Shown here one piece after another: positions 1-14,157 of a stretch of 64,000 bases of DNA. The DNA is from Enterobacter chuandaensis. GTDB taxonomy: Bacteria > Pseudomonadota > Gammaproteobacteria > Enterobacterales > Enterobacteriaceae. Under the pieces are notes generated by a model, which was not told the DNA's origin, made no database searches, and saw nothing but the letters and a program-made list of their open reading frames with translations. Each line of letters opens with the position of its first letter. Within the stretch, counting starts at the first letter, position 1. The position numbers and the translations under genes were made by a program. The stretch is from assembly GCF_003594915.1 (NCBI RefSeq), contig NZ_QZCS01000011.1, positions 1 to 64,000 of the forward strand, written 5' to 3'.

Positions 1-7
1 TTAGAAG

Positions 8-37
8 AACCCCGTACCGTAAGGTGCGGGGTTTTTT
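8..37 (+). terminator. Rho-independent terminator of an upstream transcript
   Basis: An 11-bp stem (AACCCCGTACC pairing with GGTGCGGGGTT, one G-U pair) with a GTAA loop is followed by six T. It closes a transcript that starts left of the window. The gene it belongs to is not visible. Confidence 0.85.
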
Positions 38-119
38 GCTTTTGTTTTCTACCCCCTCCTTGAAACTTTCTCACCTTTCGCTTGCAGACTCGACATTCAT
101 ACCGTTTCTGGGTATCGTT

Positions 120-151
120 AGCTGTCTGGATGTCTAAACGTTTATACGTAT
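120..151 (+). promoter_or_regulatory. MetJ operator array (four tandem met boxes) before metA
   Basis: Four contiguous 8-bp units, AGCTGTCT, GGATGTCT, AAACGTTT and ATACGTAT, resemble the met box AGACGTCT to which MetJ dimers bind side by side. The array ends 19 bp before the metA start, so S-adenosylmethionine-loaded MetJ should repress metA. The boxes are seen in the sequence; repression is known for the E. coli family. Confidence 0.8.
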
Positions 152-170
152 GCTGTGAGGATTTAAGGTT

Positions 171-1100
171 ATGCCGATTCGGGTGCAGGACGAGCTACCA
201 GCCGTCAATTTCTTACGTGAAGAAAACGTCTTCGTCATGACAACTTCACGCGCTTCAGGTCAGGAAATTCGCCCGCTGAAGGTGCTTATTCTCAACCTGA
301 TGCCCAAAAAGATCGAAACGGAGAATCAGTTCCTGCGCCTGCTGTCGAACTCCCCGCTGCAGGTCGATATTCAACTGCTGCGGATCGATGCCCGTGAGTC
401 ACGCAACACCCCCGCTGAGCATCTGAATAACTTCTACTGTAACTTTGACGACATCCGCGATGAGAACTTTGATGGGCTGATCGTCACCGGCGCGCCGCTC
501 GGCCTGGTTGAGTTTAACGATGTCGCCTACTGGCCGCAGATAAAACAGGTTCTGGAGTGGGCAAAAGATCACGTTACCTCCACGCTGTTTGTCTGTTGGG
601 CCGTACAGGCCGCACTGAATATCCTCTACGGAATTCCCAAACAAACCCGCAGCGACAAGCTTTCTGGCGTATACGAACACCATATTCTTCACCCCCACGC
701 GCTGCTGACGCGTGGTTTCGATGACGCCTTCCTGGCCCCGCATTCTCGCTATGCCGATTTCCCGGCACAACTGATCCGTGATTACACCGATCTGGAGATC
801 CTGGCCGAAACGGAAGACGGCGATGCCTATCTGTTTGCCAGCAAAGACAAGCGCATCGCGTTCGTTACGGGGCATCCTGAGTACGATCCCGATACCCTCG
901 CGTCAGAGTATTTCCGTGACGTTGAAGCAGGTCTCAATCCTGATGTCCCGTACAACTATTTCCCGAAAAACGATCCGCAAAACACGCCTCGGGCGACCTG
1001 GCGCAGCCACGGAAATTTGCTGTTTACTAACTGGCTCAACTATTACGTCTACCAGATTACGCCATACGATCTTCGTCACATGAATCCGACGCTGGAGTAA
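171..1100 (+). CDS. metA: Homoserine O-succinyltransferase
   Basis: This cytoplasmic enzyme transfers succinyl from succinyl-CoA to homoserine, the first committed step of methionine synthesis. The 309-residue length equals that of E. coli MetA. The catalytic residues are present: nucleophile Cys142 in [10 protein letters not shown], and His235 and Glu237 in [10 protein letters not shown]. The start is supported by an AAGG ribosome site and by the N-terminus [10 protein letters not shown]. The gene is monocistronic between a met-box array and a terminator. As in E. coli it lies directly before aceBAK. Confidence 0.98.
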   Translation: MPIRVQDELPAVNFLREENVFVMTTSRASGQEIRPLKVLILNLMPKKIETENQFLRLLSNSPLQVDIQLLRIDARESRNTPAEHLNNFYCNFDDIRDENFDGLIVTGAPLGLVEFNDVAYWPQIKQVLEWAKDHVTSTLFVCWAVQAALNILYGIPKQTRSDKLSGVYEHHILHPHALLTRGFDDAFLAPHSRYADFPAQLIRDYTDLEILAETEDGDAYLFASKDKRIAFVTGHPEYDPDTLASEYFRDVEAGLNPDVPYNYFPKNDPQNTPRATWRSHGNLLFTNWLNYYVYQITPYDLRHMNPTLE

Positions 1101-1144
1101 TCGTCTGCGTTAAACGATCCTAAAGCGTTTCAGCTATTCAAATC

Positions 1145-1167
1145 AGGCACCTTCGGGTGCCTTTTTT
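1145..1167 (+). terminator. Rho-independent terminator of metA
   Basis: A 7-bp stem AGGCACC/GGTGCCT with a TTCG tetraloop and a run of T lies 45 bp after the metA stop codon. Confidence 0.92.
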
Positions 1168-1247
1168 ATTTCCGAAATACCACTCATCATCCAATAAAAA
1201 TTTAATCCCATATTAATCAAATAGTTGCATTGCAAAATAAATTAAAA

Positions 1248-1262
1248 TGGAAATTGTTTTTG
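1248..1262 (+). promoter_or_regulatory. IclR operator of the aceBAK operon
   Basis: TGGAAATTGTTTTTG matches the left half of the IclR box TGGAAATNATTTCCA and lies in an AT-rich tract about 110 bp before aceB, where E. coli has the IclR site. IclR is expected to repress aceBAK from here in the absence of acetate or fatty acids. The match is seen; the regulation is family knowledge. Confidence 0.75.
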
Positions 1263-1370
1263 ATTTTAGAAAAATTACAGATAGTCTTAATTCTGCTGAG
1301 CGAAAACTACACAACGATCTTTCGTTCGCATTGGGGGCGTGATTTTGGATCTTTGATGAGGAGTAGAAAG

Positions 1371-2972
1371 ATGACTCAACAGGCAACAACGGTCGATGAA
1401 CTGACCTTTACCCAGCCGTATGGTGAGCAAGAAAAGCAAGTTTTGACGGCGGAAGCGGTAGAATTTCTGACTGAACTGGTGACCCGCTTTACGTCACAGC
1501 GTAATAAGCTGCTGGCGGCACGTATTCATCAGCAGCAGGAAATCGATAACGGCAAGTTGCCTGGATTTATTTCGGAAATCGCTTCCATTCGTCGTGGTGA
1601 GTGGAAAGTCCGCGGCATTCCTGAAGATTTACAGGATCGCCGCGTTGAGATCACCGGTCCGGTAGAACGCAAAATGGTGATCAACGCCATGAACGCTAAC
1701 GTTAAAGTCTTTATGGCGGATTTTGAAGATTCGCTGGCCCCGGACTGGAACAAAGTTATCGACGGGCAGATCAACCTGCGCGATGCCGTAAACGGCACTA
1801 TCAGCTACACCAACGAAGCTGGCAAAATTTACCAGCTCAAACCGAACCCGGCGGTGCTGATCTGTCGCGTACGCGGTCTGCATCTGCCTGAAAAGCACGT
1901 GACCTGGCGCGGGGAAGCCATCCCGGGCAGCCTCTTTGATTTCGCGCTCTATTTCTTCCACAACCATAAAAGCCTGCTGGCCAAAGGCAGCGGCCCCTAT
2001 TTCTACCTGCCAAAAACACAGTCCTGGCAGGAAGCGGCCTGGTGGAGCGAAGTGTTCAGCTACGCCGAGGATCGTTTTGACCTGCCACGCGGTACCATCA
2101 AGGCCACGCTGCTGATTGAAACGCTGCCTGCGGTATTCCAGATGCATGAAATCCTGCATGCGCTGCGCGATCACATTGTCGGGCTGAACTGCGGACGCTG
2201 GGACTATATCTTCAGCTACATCAAAACCCTGAAAAATTATCCCGACCGCGTGCTGCCGGATCGCCAGGTCGTGACCATGGATAAACCGTTCCTCAGCGCC
2301 TACTCGCGTCTGCTGATTAAAACCTGCCACAAGCGCGGTGCCTTTGCGATGGGCGGCATGGCGGCCTTTATCCCGAGCAAAGACGCGGAGCGCAACAATC
2401 AGGTGCTCAACAAGGTGAAAGCCGATAAAGAGCTTGAAGCCCGTAACGGCCACGACGGCACGTGGATTGCACATCCGGGTCTCGCCGATACGGCGATGGA
2501 GGTCTTCAACCGCGTACTCGGCGACAACAAAAACCAGCTGTTTGTCACGCGCGAAGAAGATGCTCCAACGGCTGAAGAACAGCTGCTGGCACCGTGCGCA
2601 GGTGAGCGTACGGAAGAGGGCATGCGCGCCAATATCCGCGTCGCGGTCCAGTACATCGAGGCGTGGATCTCCGGAAACGGCTGTGTGCCTATCTACGGCC
2701 TGATGGAAGATGCTGCCACGGCGGAAATCTCCCGCACCTCTATCTGGCAGTGGATCCACCATCAAAAAACGCTCAGCAACGGCAAGCCGGTGACAAAAGC
2801 GCTGTTCCGCCAGATGCTGGCCGAAGAGATGCGCGTCATCCAGGACGAACTGGGCGAACACCGCTTCAGCAGCGGACGTTTTGACGACGCGGCGCGCCTG
2901 ATGGAGCAAATCACCACCTCAGATGACTTAATCGACTTCCTGACCCTGCCGGGCTACCGCTTCCTGGCGTAA
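1371..2972 (+). CDS. aceB: Malate synthase A
   Basis: AceB condenses glyoxylate with acetyl-CoA to malate, the second step of the glyoxylate bypass, in the cytoplasm. The chosen ATG (N-terminus [10 protein letters not shown]) has a GAGGAG ribosome site and gives 533 residues, the E. coli length. An upstream in-frame TTG at 1230 would add 47 residues that read as leader sequence, so it was not used. The malate-synthase signature [16 protein letters not shown] lies near residues 266-281, and MADFEDS lies nearer the N-terminus. It is the first gene of aceBAK, 31 bp before aceA, under the IclR operator. Confidence 0.98.
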   Translation: MTQQATTVDELTFTQPYGEQEKQVLTAEAVEFLTELVTRFTSQRNKLLAARIHQQQEIDNGKLPGFISEIASIRRGEWKVRGIPEDLQDRRVEITGPVERKMVINAMNANVKVFMADFEDSLAPDWNKVIDGQINLRDAVNGTISYTNEAGKIYQLKPNPAVLICRVRGLHLPEKHVTWRGEAIPGSLFDFALYFFHNHKSLLAKGSGPYFYLPKTQSWQEAAWWSEVFSYAEDRFDLPRGTIKATLLIETLPAVFQMHEILHALRDHIVGLNCGRWDYIFSYIKTLKNYPDRVLPDRQVVTMDKPFLSAYSRLLIKTCHKRGAFAMGGMAAFIPSKDAERNNQVLNKVKADKELEARNGHDGTWIAHPGLADTAMEVFNRVLGDNKNQLFVTREEDAPTAEEQLLAPCAGERTEEGMRANIRVAVQYIEAWISGNGCVPIYGLMEDAATAEISRTSIWQWIHHQKTLSNGKPVTKALFRQMLAEEMRVIQDELGEHRFSSGRFDDAARLMEQITTSDDLIDFLTLPGYRFLA

Positions 2973-3003
2973 CTCACCACATAACAATATGGAGCATCTG
3001 CAC

Positions 3004-6902
<3,899 letters not shown>

Positions 6903-6925
6903 GACGATCTCCTTTTTCTGTATCG

Positions 6926-6940
6926 TGGAAATCATTTTCG
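6926..6940 (-). promoter_or_regulatory. IclR autoregulatory operator
   Basis: TGGAAATCATTTTCG matches the palindromic IclR box TGGAAATNATTTCCA at all but two positions. It lies 24 bp before the iclR start codon, which fits autorepression. Confidence 0.75.
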
Positions 6941-6992
6941 TTTTATTTGGTGAATTTGCAACCGCTTTCCTGACTGATCGGAGGAGTGATGG

Positions 6993-7005
6993 TGAACATG
7001 TCTCA
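6993..7005 (+). promoter_or_regulatory. Possible MetR site before metH
   Basis: TGAACATGTCTCA agrees with the MetR consensus TGAAN5TTCA at seven of eight fixed positions and lies about 90 bp before metH, a known MetR target. A single near-match of this length can occur by chance. Confidence 0.45.
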
Positions 7006-7095
7006 TGTTACCCCTGAGTGGCTTTTCCACCCTGCGAGATTGTGCCAGTATGGAACGCAGCCTTTTGGCCTTGTTGAGCGTTGTCGGGAGCAAGT

Positions 7096-10000
7096 GTGAG
7101 CAGCAAAGTAGAGCAACTGCGTGCGCAGTTAAATGAACGAATTCTGGTGCTGGACGGCGGCATGGGCACCATGATCCAGGGCTATCGCCTGAGCGAAGAC
7201 GATTTCCGCGGCGAGCGCTTCGCCGACTGGCCCTGCGACCTGAAAGGCAACAACGACCTGCTGGTGCTCAGCAAGCCGTCCGTGATTAAGGATATCCACA
7301 ACGCCTACTTCGAAGCAGGTGCGGATATCGTTGAAACCAACACCTTCAACTCGACAACCATCGCCATGGCGGATTACCAGATGGAATCCCTGTCGGGGGA
7401 GATCAACTTTGAAGCCGCGAAGCTGGCGCGCGCCTGCGCCGACGAATGGACGGCCCGCACGCCGGACAAGCCGCGCTACGTTGCCGGTGTGCTTGGCCCA
7501 ACGAACCGCACCGCGTCGATTTCACCGGACGTCAACGACCCGGCGTTTCGTAATATCACCTTTGACCAGCTGGTGGCCGCCTACCGTGAATCGACCAGAG
7601 CGCTGGTGGAAGGCGGCTCCGATCTGATTCTGATTGAAACCGTATTCGACACGCTCAACGCCAAAGCGGCGATTTATGCGGTGAAAGAGGAGTTTGAGGC
7701 GCTGGGCGTGAACCTGCCGATCATGATTTCCGGCACCATCACCGACGCCTCTGGCCGTACCCTGTCCGGCCAGACCACCGAAGCGTTCTATAACTCCCTG
7801 CGTCACGCCGACGCGCTCTCCTTTGGCCTTAACTGCGCGCTGGGGCCAGATGAACTGCGCCAGTACGTGCAGGAGCTTTCGCGCATTGCCGAATGCTATG
7901 TCACCGCCCACCCGAACGCCGGACTGCCGAACGCGTTCGGTGAATACGATCTCGATGCTGACACCATGGCGGCGCAAATCCGCGAGTGGGCCGAGTCTGG
8001 CTTCCTGAACATCGTCGGCGGCTGCTGCGGCACCACGCCGGAGCACATCGCCGCCATGAGCAACGCCGTGGCCGGGCTGCCGCCGCGCAAGCTGCCCGAG
8101 CTGCCGGTTGCCTGTCGCCTTTCCGGCCTGGAGCCGTTGACCATCGGCGACGATAGCCTGTTTGTGAACGTGGGTGAGCGTACTAACGTCACCGGTTCTG
8201 CAAAGTTCAAGCGCCTGATTAAAGAAGAGAAGTACAGCGAAGCGCTGGACGTTGCCCGCCAGCAGGTGGAAAGCGGCGCGCAGATTATCGATATCAACAT
8301 GGACGAGGGCATGCTCGACGCCGAAGCGGCGATGGTGCGTTTCCTCAACCTGATTGCCGGTGAGCCGGACATCGCCCGCGTGCCGATCATGATCGACTCC
8401 TCCAAGTGGGAAGTCATCGAAAAAGGGCTGAAGTGCATCCAGGGCAAAGGCATCGTCAACTCCATCTCGATGAAAGAGGGCGTCGATATCTTTATCCACC
8501 ACGCGAAGATGGTGCGCCGCTACGGTGCCGCCGTGGTGGTGATGGCCTTCGACGAAGTAGGCCAGGCCGACACCCGCGAGCGCAAAATTGAGATATGCCG
8601 CCGCGCGTACAAGATTTTGACCGAAGAGGTAGGATTCCCGCCGGAAGACATTATCTTCGACCCGAATATCTTCGCCGTCGCGACCGGCATCGAAGAGCAC
8701 AACAACTACGCGCAGGACTTTATCGGCGCATGTGAAGACATTAAACGCGAGCTGCCGCACGCGCTGATCTCCGGCGGCGTGTCGAACGTCTCGTTCTCGT
8801 TCCGTGGTAACGACCCGGTGCGTGAAGCGATCCACGCCGTGTTCCTCTACTACGCCATCCGCAACGGCATGGACATGGGCATCGTTAACGCCGGACAACT
8901 GGCGATTTACGACGATTTGCCTGCCGAGCTGCGCGATGCCGTTGAGGACGTGATCCTTAACCGCCGTGACGACGCCACCGAGCGCATGCTGGACCTGGCG
9001 GAGAAATACCGCGGCAGCAAAGCGGATGAATCGGCCAACGTTCAGCAGGCCGAGTGGCGCTCCTGGGATGTGAAAAAGCGTCTGGAATACTCGCTGGTGA
9101 AAGGCATTACCGAGTTCATCGAGCAGGATACCGAGGAAGCGCGTCAGCAGGCAGCCCGCCCGATTGAAGTGATCGAAGGGCCGCTAATGGACGGCATGAA
9201 CGTGGTCGGCGATCTGTTCGGCGAGGGCAAGATGTTCCTGCCGCAGGTGGTGAAATCTGCGCGCGTGATGAAGCAGGCCGTGGCGTATCTGGAGCCGTTT
9301 ATCGAGGCCAGCAAAGAGAAAGGCTCCAGCAACGGCAAGATGGTCATCGCCACCGTGAAGGGGGACGTGCACGACATCGGCAAGAATATCGTCGGCGTGG
9401 TGCTGCAGTGTAATAACTACGAGATTATTGACCTCGGCGTGATGGTTCCGGCGGACAAAATCCTCAAGACCGCGCGCGAAGTGAACGCCGACCTGATTGG
9501 CCTCTCCGGGCTGATTACCCCGTCGCTGGACGAGATGGTCAACGTGGCTAAGGAGATGGAGCGTCAGGGCTTCACCATTCCGCTGCTGATTGGCGGGGCG
9601 ACCACCTCCAAAGCGCACACGGCGGTGAAAATCGAGCAGAACTACAGCGGCCCGACGGTCTACGTGCAAAACGCCTCGCGCACGGTGGGCGTGGTCTCCG
9701 CGCTGCTCTCCGATACTCAGCGCGACGATTTTGTGGCGCGCACCCGCAAAGAGTACGAAACCGTCCGCATCCAACACGGCCGTAAGAAACCGCGCACCCC
9801 GCCTGTTTCGCTTCAGGCGGCGCGCGATAACGACCTGGCCTTTGACTGGTCCAGCTATACGCCGCCGGTCGCGCACCGTCTGGGCGTGCAGGATGTGACG
9901 GCCAGCATCGAAACGCTGCGCAACTACATCGACTGGACGCCATTCTTTATGACCTGGTCGCTGGCGGGTAAATATCCGCGCATCCTGGAAGACGAGGTGG

Positions 10001-10779
10001 TAGGCGAAGAGGCGAAGCGCCTGTTTAAAGACGCCAACGACATGCTCGACAAGCTGAGCGCTGAGAAAGCTCTCAACCCGCGCGGCGTGGTGGGGCTGTT
10101 CCCGGCGAACCGCGTGGGCGACGACGTGGAGATCTACCGCGATGAAACCCGCACCCACGTGCTGGCCGTGAGTCACCATCTGCGGCAGCAAACCGAGAAA
10201 GTGGGCTTTGCCAACTATTGCCTGGCGGATTTCGTTGCGCCGAAGCTGAGCGGTAAGGCCGACTATATCGGCGCCTTTGCGGTTACCGGCGGTCTGGAAG
10301 AAGACGCCCTGGCGGACGCGTTCGACGCGCAGCACGATGATTACAATAAGATCATGGTGAAAGCGATTGCCGACCGCCTGGCGGAAGCCTTTGCCGAGTA
10401 CCTCCACGAGCGCGTGCGTAAGGTGTACTGGGGCTATGCGGCGAATGAGAACCTCAGCAACGAGGAGTTGATCCGCGAAAATTACCAGGGCATTCGTCCG
10501 GCGCCGGGCTATCCGGCCTGTCCGGAACACACCGAAAAAGGCACCATCTGGAAACTGCTGGACGTGGAAGCGCATACCGGCATGAAGCTCACCGAGTCGT
10601 TCGCCATGTGGCCGGGCGCGTCCGTCTCGGGCTGGTACTTCAGTCATCCGGACAGCAAGTACTTCGCCGTGGCGCAGTTGCAGCGCGACCAGATCGAAGA
10701 TTACGCCCTGCGCAAAGGCATGAGCGTGTCTGACGTTGAACGCTGGCTGGCACCGAATTTGGGCTACGACGCAGACTAA
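7096..10779 (+). CDS. metH: Cobalamin-dependent methionine synthase
   Basis: MetH transfers a methyl group from methyltetrahydrofolate to homocysteine through cobalamin. The GTG start ([11 protein letters not shown]) gives 1227 residues, exactly the E. coli length; a TTG five codons upstream was rejected on that basis. Four modules are in order: homocysteine domain (about 1-325, zinc cysteines in GLNCALG and GGCCGTTP), pterin domain (about 350-640), B12 domain (about 650-895, DVHDIGK with the lower-axial His) and the AdoMet reactivation domain (about 900-1227, [12 protein letters not shown]). It is divergent from iclR and ends at a terminator. Confidence 0.99.
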   Translation: MSSKVEQLRAQLNERILVLDGGMGTMIQGYRLSEDDFRGERFADWPCDLKGNNDLLVLSKPSVIKDIHNAYFEAGADIVETNTFNSTTIAMADYQMESLSGEINFEAAKLARACADEWTARTPDKPRYVAGVLGPTNRTASISPDVNDPAFRNITFDQLVAAYRESTRALVEGGSDLILIETVFDTLNAKAAIYAVKEEFEALGVNLPIMISGTITDASGRTLSGQTTEAFYNSLRHADALSFGLNCALGPDELRQYVQELSRIAECYVTAHPNAGLPNAFGEYDLDADTMAAQIREWAESGFLNIVGGCCGTTPEHIAAMSNAVAGLPPRKLPELPVACRLSGLEPLTIGDDSLFVNVGERTNVTGSAKFKRLIKEEKYSEALDVARQQVESGAQIIDINMDEGMLDAEAAMVRFLNLIAGEPDIARVPIMIDSSKWEVIEKGLKCIQGKGIVNSISMKEGVDIFIHHAKMVRRYGAAVVVMAFDEVGQADTRERKIEICRRAYKILTEEVGFPPEDIIFDPNIFAVATGIEEHNNYAQDFIGACEDIKRELPHALISGGVSNVSFSFRGNDPVREAIHAVFLYYAIRNGMDMGIVNAGQLAIYDDLPAELRDAVEDVILNRRDDATERMLDLAEKYRGSKADESANVQQAEWRSWDVKKRLEYSLVKGITEFIEQDTEEARQQAARPIEVIEGPLMDGMNVVGDLFGEGKMFLPQVVKSARVMKQAVAYLEPFIEASKEKGSSNGKMVIATVKGDVHDIGKNIVGVVLQCNNYEIIDLGVMVPADKILKTAREVNADLIGLSGLITPSLDEMVNVAKEMERQGFTIPLLIGGATTSKAHTAVKIEQNYSGPTVYVQNASRTVGVVSALLSDTQRDDFVARTRKEYETVRIQHGRKKPRTPPVSLQAARDNDLAFDWSSYTPPVAHRLGVQDVTASIETLRNYIDWTPFFMTWSLAGKYPRILEDEVVGEEAKRLFKDANDMLDKLSAEKALNPRGVVGLFPANRVGDDVEIYRDETRTHVLAVSHHLRQQTEKVGFANYCLADFVAPKLSGKADYIGAFAVTGGLEEDALADAFDAQHDDYNKIMVKAIADRLAEAFAEYLHERVRKVYWGYAANENLSNEELIRENYQGIRPAPGYPACPEHTEKGTIWKLLDVEAHTGMKLTESFAMWPGASVSGWYFSHPDSKYFAVAQLQRDQIEDYALRKGMSVSDVERWLAPNLGYDAD

Positions 10780-10800
10780 CGTCACTTTTCCTTACAACAA

Positions 10801-10835
10801 ACAGGGCACCTCAACGGTGCCCTGTCTCTTTCTTA
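10801..10835 (+). terminator. Terminator after metH
   Basis: A 10-bp stem ACAGGGCACC/GGTGCCCTGT with a TCAAC loop and a T-rich tail starts 21 bp after the metH stop. Confidence 0.88.
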
Positions 10836-10892
10836 CGTTTAAACCCTTATACTCAATCATAAAATCTATAACGATAAGGAGAACCCACTTCC

Positions 10893-12524
10893 GTGCTGAC
10901 GTTGTTACATTTGCTTTCGGCAGTCGCACTGCTCGTATGGGGTACCCATATTGTCCGCACCGGCGTGATGCGCGTGTTTGGCGCACGTTTACGTACCGTT
11001 CTCAGCGGCAGCGTTGAGAAGAAGCCGCTCGCCTTCTGCGCGGGGATTGGCGTCACGGCGCTGGTGCAAAGCAGCAATGCCACCACCATGCTCGTCACCT
11101 CGTTTGTGGCGCAGGATCTGGTCGCGCTCGCCCCGGCGCTGGTGATCGTACTGGGTGCCGACGTCGGTACCGCACTGATGGCGCGTATCCTGACGTTCGA
11201 TCTCTCCTGGCTGTCGCCGCTGCTGATTTTCATTGGGGTCATCTTCTTCCTTGGCCGCAAGCAGACGCGTGCCGGGCAGCTGGGCCGCGTCGGCATTGGC
11301 CTCGGCCTCATCCTGCTGGCGCTTGAGCTGATTGTGCAGGCGGTGACGCCGATCACCCAGGCCAACGGCGTGCAGGTCATTTTCGCCTCGCTGACTGGCG
11401 ATATCATGCTGGATGCGCTAATCGGGGCGGTATTTGCCATCGTCAGCTACTCCAGCCTGGCGGCGGTGCTGCTGACGGCCACGCTTACCGCCGCGGGCGC
11501 GATCTCCTTCCCGGTGGCGCTGTGTCTGGTGATCGGCGCTAACCTCGGCTCTGGCCTGCTGGCGATGCTCAACAACAGCGCCGCCAATGCCGCTGCCCGC
11601 CGCGTGGCGCTGGGGAGCCTGCTGTTTAAGCTGGTGGGCAGCCTGATTATTCTGCCGTTTGTGCACCCGCTGGCGAACCTGATGGACAACCTCCCGCTGC
11701 CGAAAGCGGAGCTGGTAATCTACTTCCACGTCTTCTACAACCTGGTGCGCTGTCTGGCGATGGTGCCGTTTGCCGCGCCGATGGCCCGCTTCTGCGAGCG
11801 CCTTATCCGTGATGAACCGGAGCTGGACGCGCGCCTGAAACCGAAGCATCTGGATACTTCCGTACTGGACACGCCCGCGCTGGCTATCGCCAACGCCGCC
11901 CGCGAAACGCTGCGCATGGGTGATGCAATGGAAACCATGCTTGAAGGGCTGCAGAAGGTGATGCACGGCGAGCCGCGCGAAGAGAAAGAGCTGCGCAGGC
12001 TGGCGGACGACATCAACGTGCTCTATACCGCCATCAAGCTTTATCTGGCGCGTATCCCGCAGGACGAGCTGGCGGAGGAGGAGTCGCGCCGCTGGGCGGA
12101 AATCATCGAGATGTCGCTTAACCTCGAGCAGGCTTCGGATATCGTTGAGCGTATGGGCAGTGAGATCGCCGATAAGTCGCTGGCCGCGCGTCGCGCATTT
12201 TCTGTAGAAGGGCTGAAGGAGCTCGAAGCGCTCCACGAACAGCTGGTGAGTAACCTTAAGCTGGCGATGTCAGTCTTCTTCTCCAGCGACGTGCCGAGCG
12301 CGCGCCGCCTGCGCCGCAACAAACACCGTTTCCGCATCCTCAACCGCCGCTACTCGCACGCCCATGTTGAGCGTCTGCACCAGCAGAACGTGCAGAGCAT
12401 CGAGACCAGCTCCCTGCACCTGGGGCTGCTGGGAGATATGAAACGCCTGAATTCGTTGTTCTGCGCGGTGGCGTACAGCGTGATGGAACAGCCGGATGAA
12501 GATGACGAACGGGACGAGTATTAA
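10893..12524 (+). CDS. yjbB: Na+/phosphate-cotransporter family protein with PhoU-like domain
   Basis: This 543-residue membrane protein is collinear with E. coli YjbB, which has been linked to phosphate export. The N-terminal 300 residues form two Na/Pi-cotransporter repeats with QSSNATT (about residue 55) and SYSSLAAVLL motifs and eight or more hydrophobic segments. The C-terminal part (about 340-530) is soluble and helical, like PhoU, with LEQASDIVERMGSEI. The start is GTG behind a weak AAGGAG. Next downstream E. coli has pepE; here a toxin-antitoxin pair follows. Confidence 0.95.
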   Translation: MLTLLHLLSAVALLVWGTHIVRTGVMRVFGARLRTVLSGSVEKKPLAFCAGIGVTALVQSSNATTMLVTSFVAQDLVALAPALVIVLGADVGTALMARILTFDLSWLSPLLIFIGVIFFLGRKQTRAGQLGRVGIGLGLILLALELIVQAVTPITQANGVQVIFASLTGDIMLDALIGAVFAIVSYSSLAAVLLTATLTAAGAISFPVALCLVIGANLGSGLLAMLNNSAANAAARRVALGSLLFKLVGSLIILPFVHPLANLMDNLPLPKAELVIYFHVFYNLVRCLAMVPFAAPMARFCERLIRDEPELDARLKPKHLDTSVLDTPALAIANAARETLRMGDAMETMLEGLQKVMHGEPREEKELRRLADDINVLYTAIKLYLARIPQDELAEEESRRWAEIIEMSLNLEQASDIVERMGSEIADKSLAARRAFSVEGLKELEALHEQLVSNLKLAMSVFFSSDVPSARRLRRNKHRFRILNRRYSHAHVERLHQQNVQSIETSSLHLGLLGDMKRLNSLFCAVAYSVMEQPDEDDERDEY

Positions 12525-12534
12525 TCTCTGAAAG

Positions 12535-12561
12535 CGCCTCGCAAAACCGTTTTGCGAGGCG
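12535..12561. terminator. Perfect hairpin after yjbB
   Basis: A perfect 12-bp stem (CGCCTCGCAAAA/TTTTGCGAGGCG) with a 3-nt loop begins 11 bp after the yjbB stop. It lacks a clear T run, so it may be a Rho-independent terminator of modest strength or an mRNA 3'-end stabiliser. Confidence 0.6.
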
Positions 12562-12676
12562 TGACACCTTATAAAGCAGCATTTACTCTTCAGACCTTAC
12601 ATTTTGAAGGGAATAGAAAATGCTCGTTTATTACGCTACACTTCGTCAATTCATGCGCATTCCGATGGGGGTTCTC

Positions 12677-12913
12677 ATGCGCACTACTCCTGGCATTAAA
12701 AAATCAGTCAATGTGTCGTTAGCACCAGACATTCTTGAAGAGGCGCGACGGCTTAAACTTAATCTTTCCGCTGTGCTCACGGCTGCACTGCAGGAACAGT
12801 TTCGTGCGCATCAGCGCGCAGAGTGGTTAGCAGAAAATAAAGCTTCTATCGAGGCCATTAACCACTGGGTTGATGAAAACGGCTCCTTTAGTGATTTTCA
12901 GAGGTCGTTTTGA
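12677..12913 (+). CDS. ccdA: CcdA-family antitoxin
   Basis: This 78-residue protein looks like the CcdA antitoxin of a type II module. The N-terminal half resembles a ribbon-helix-helix DNA-binding domain (KKSVNVSLAPDILEEARRL), used by CcdA to autorepress its operon. The C-terminal half carries the CcdA toxin-binding pattern ending in GSFSDFQRSF. The start at MRTTPGIKK is preferred because of the preceding TGGGGG; upstream in-frame ATGs at 12620, 12653 and 12665 remain possible. The stop overlaps the ccdB start by one base (TGATG), typical of coupled translation. It sits where E. coli has pepE. Confidence 0.88.
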   Translation: MRTTPGIKKSVNVSLAPDILEEARRLKLNLSAVLTAALQEQFRAHQRAEWLAENKASIEAINHWVDENGSFSDFQRSF

Positions 12914-13230
12914 TGGAGCAATATTTTGCTTATGAGAATGAAGGTAGGGGAAAAACTGCCTATCCCTGGCTAATCAATATGCAGCATCCCGTGGCTAATG
13001 TGATGAAGCATGTTCTGGTTGCCCCCGCAGTTGAGCTTAGCCACCTGGGAGGCATTCAGCCGCCTGCGAAAGTGTGCCCCGTCGTTGAGATAGCGGGTAA
13101 GCCCTGCGTGGTCATGATGCACATGATGGCTGGCATATCGCCAAGAGAGTTAGGTGAGCGTGTTGCCGATCTTACGCAAAACCGGGCTTCATTGCGGGAT
13201 GCACTCGATTTTTTAATCAACGGTTACTAA
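12913..13230 (+). CDS. ccdB: CcdB-family toxin (gyrase poison)
   Basis: CcdB proteins trap DNA gyrase in the cleaved complex. The 105 residues match the family in size and layout, including the NPQ-type core (PVVEIAGKPCVVMMHMMAGIS), a short helix (ELGERVADL) and the C-terminal helix SLRDALDFLINGY. In F-plasmid CcdB the last three residues WGI are needed for toxicity; here the end is NGY, keeping the glycine only. Activity therefore cannot be assumed. Translationally coupled to ccdA, followed 54 bp later by rluF. Confidence 0.87.
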   Translation: MEQYFAYENEGRGKTAYPWLINMQHPVANVMKHVLVAPAVELSHLGGIQPPAKVCPVVEIAGKPCVVMMHMMAGISPRELGERVADLTQNRASLRDALDFLINGY

Positions 13231-13284
13231 CACTTTTTTGTCAGCCGCAAGGTAAGGTATATTTCGCCCTTCACAGGAGAAACT

Positions 13285-14157
13285 ATGCTGCCAACTCAAT
13301 CAACCCGATTAAACAAATACATTAGCGAGAGCGGGATCTGCTCACGTCGCGAGGCTGACCGTTACATTGAACAGGGTAACGTGTTTCTTAACGGCAAACG
13401 CGCCACCATCGGCGATCAGGTGGTCCCTGGCGATGTGGTTAAAGTGAATGGTCAGGTCATCGAACCGCGTGATGCAGAAGACCTGGTGTTTATCGCGTTG
13501 AACAAGCCGGTTGGGATTGTCAGCACCACGGAAGATGGCGAGCGGGACAACATCGTTGATTTCGTGAACCACAGCAGCCGTATCTTCCCGATTGGCCGTC
13601 TGGATAAAGATTCTCAGGGGCTGATTTTCCTCACTAACCACGGCGATCTGGTCAACAAAATTCTGCGTGCCGGTAACGACCACGAGAAAGAGTATATCGT
13701 TACGGTGAACAAGCCGGTGACTGACGAATTTATCCGTGGCATGGGCGCAGGCGTGCCGATCCTGGGCACCGTGACGAAGAAGTGTAAGGTCAAAAAAGAG
13801 GCACCGTTTGCGTTTCGTATCACGCTGGTGCAGGGCCTGAATCGCCAGATCCGCCGCATGTGCGAGCACTTCGGCTATGAAGTGACGAAGCTGGAACGCA
13901 CGCGCATCATGAACGTTAGCCTGACCGGGATCCCGCTGGGCGAGTGGCGTGACTTAACGGATGACGAGCTGATTGAACTGTTCAAGCTTATCGAGAACTC
14001 CTCGTCCGAAGCGAAGCCGAAAGCTAAAGCGAAACCGAAAACGCAGGCGATAAAGCGTCCGGTCGTGAAGGCACCGCAGGCGGAAGAGAAAGGGCGAGGC
14101 AAGCCGGGCAACGGAAAACGCTTTACCCAGCCGGGGCGCAAAAAGAAAGGGCGCTGA
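13285..14157 (+). CDS. rluF: 23S rRNA pseudouridine(2604) synthase
   Basis: RluF makes pseudouridine at position 2604 of 23S rRNA and also modifies tRNA-Tyr in E. coli. The protein has 290 residues, as in E. coli. An S4 RNA-binding domain covers about residues 7-55, and the RsuA-type catalytic motif GRLDKDSQG carries Asp107. The C-terminal 60 residues are a basic low-complexity tail ([16 protein letters not shown]). AGGAG precedes the ATG. Its stop codon directly abuts the stop codon of convergent yjbD, with no intervening base. Confidence 0.97.
   Translation: MLPTQSTRLNKYISESGICSRREADRYIEQGNVFLNGKRATIGDQVVPGDVVKVNGQVIEPRDAEDLVFIALNKPVGIVSTTEDGERDNIVDFVNHSSRIFPIGRLDKDSQGLIFLTNHGDLVNKILRAGNDHEKEYIVTVNKPVTDEFIRGMGAGVPILGTVTKKCKVKKEAPFAFRITLVQGLNRQIRRMCEHFGYEVTKLERTRIMNVSLTGIPLGEWRDLTDDELIELFKLIENSSSEAKPKAKAKPKTQAIKRPVVKAPQAEEKGRGKPGNGKRFTQPGRKKKGR

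Noticed and set aside
1-120. End of a ribosomal RNA operon left of metA
   Set aside because: In E. coli an rRNA operon lies upstream of this region, but positions 1-120 show only a terminator. No 5S sequence is visible.
1629-2909. Long open frame opposite aceB (426 codons)
   Set aside because: It is a shadow of the coding strand: residues are Arg/His/Ala-rich with no family features, no ribosome site, and it covers a certain gene.
9184-10785. 533-codon open frame opposite metH
   Set aside because: High-GC third-position bias of metH opens antisense frames. The composition is His/Arg/Val-rich and matches no domain.
12535-12561. Attachment site or integron-like site beside ccdAB
   Set aside because: It is only a 12-bp perfect hairpin after yjbB. 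No integrase, direct repeat or second copy near the other edge was seen.
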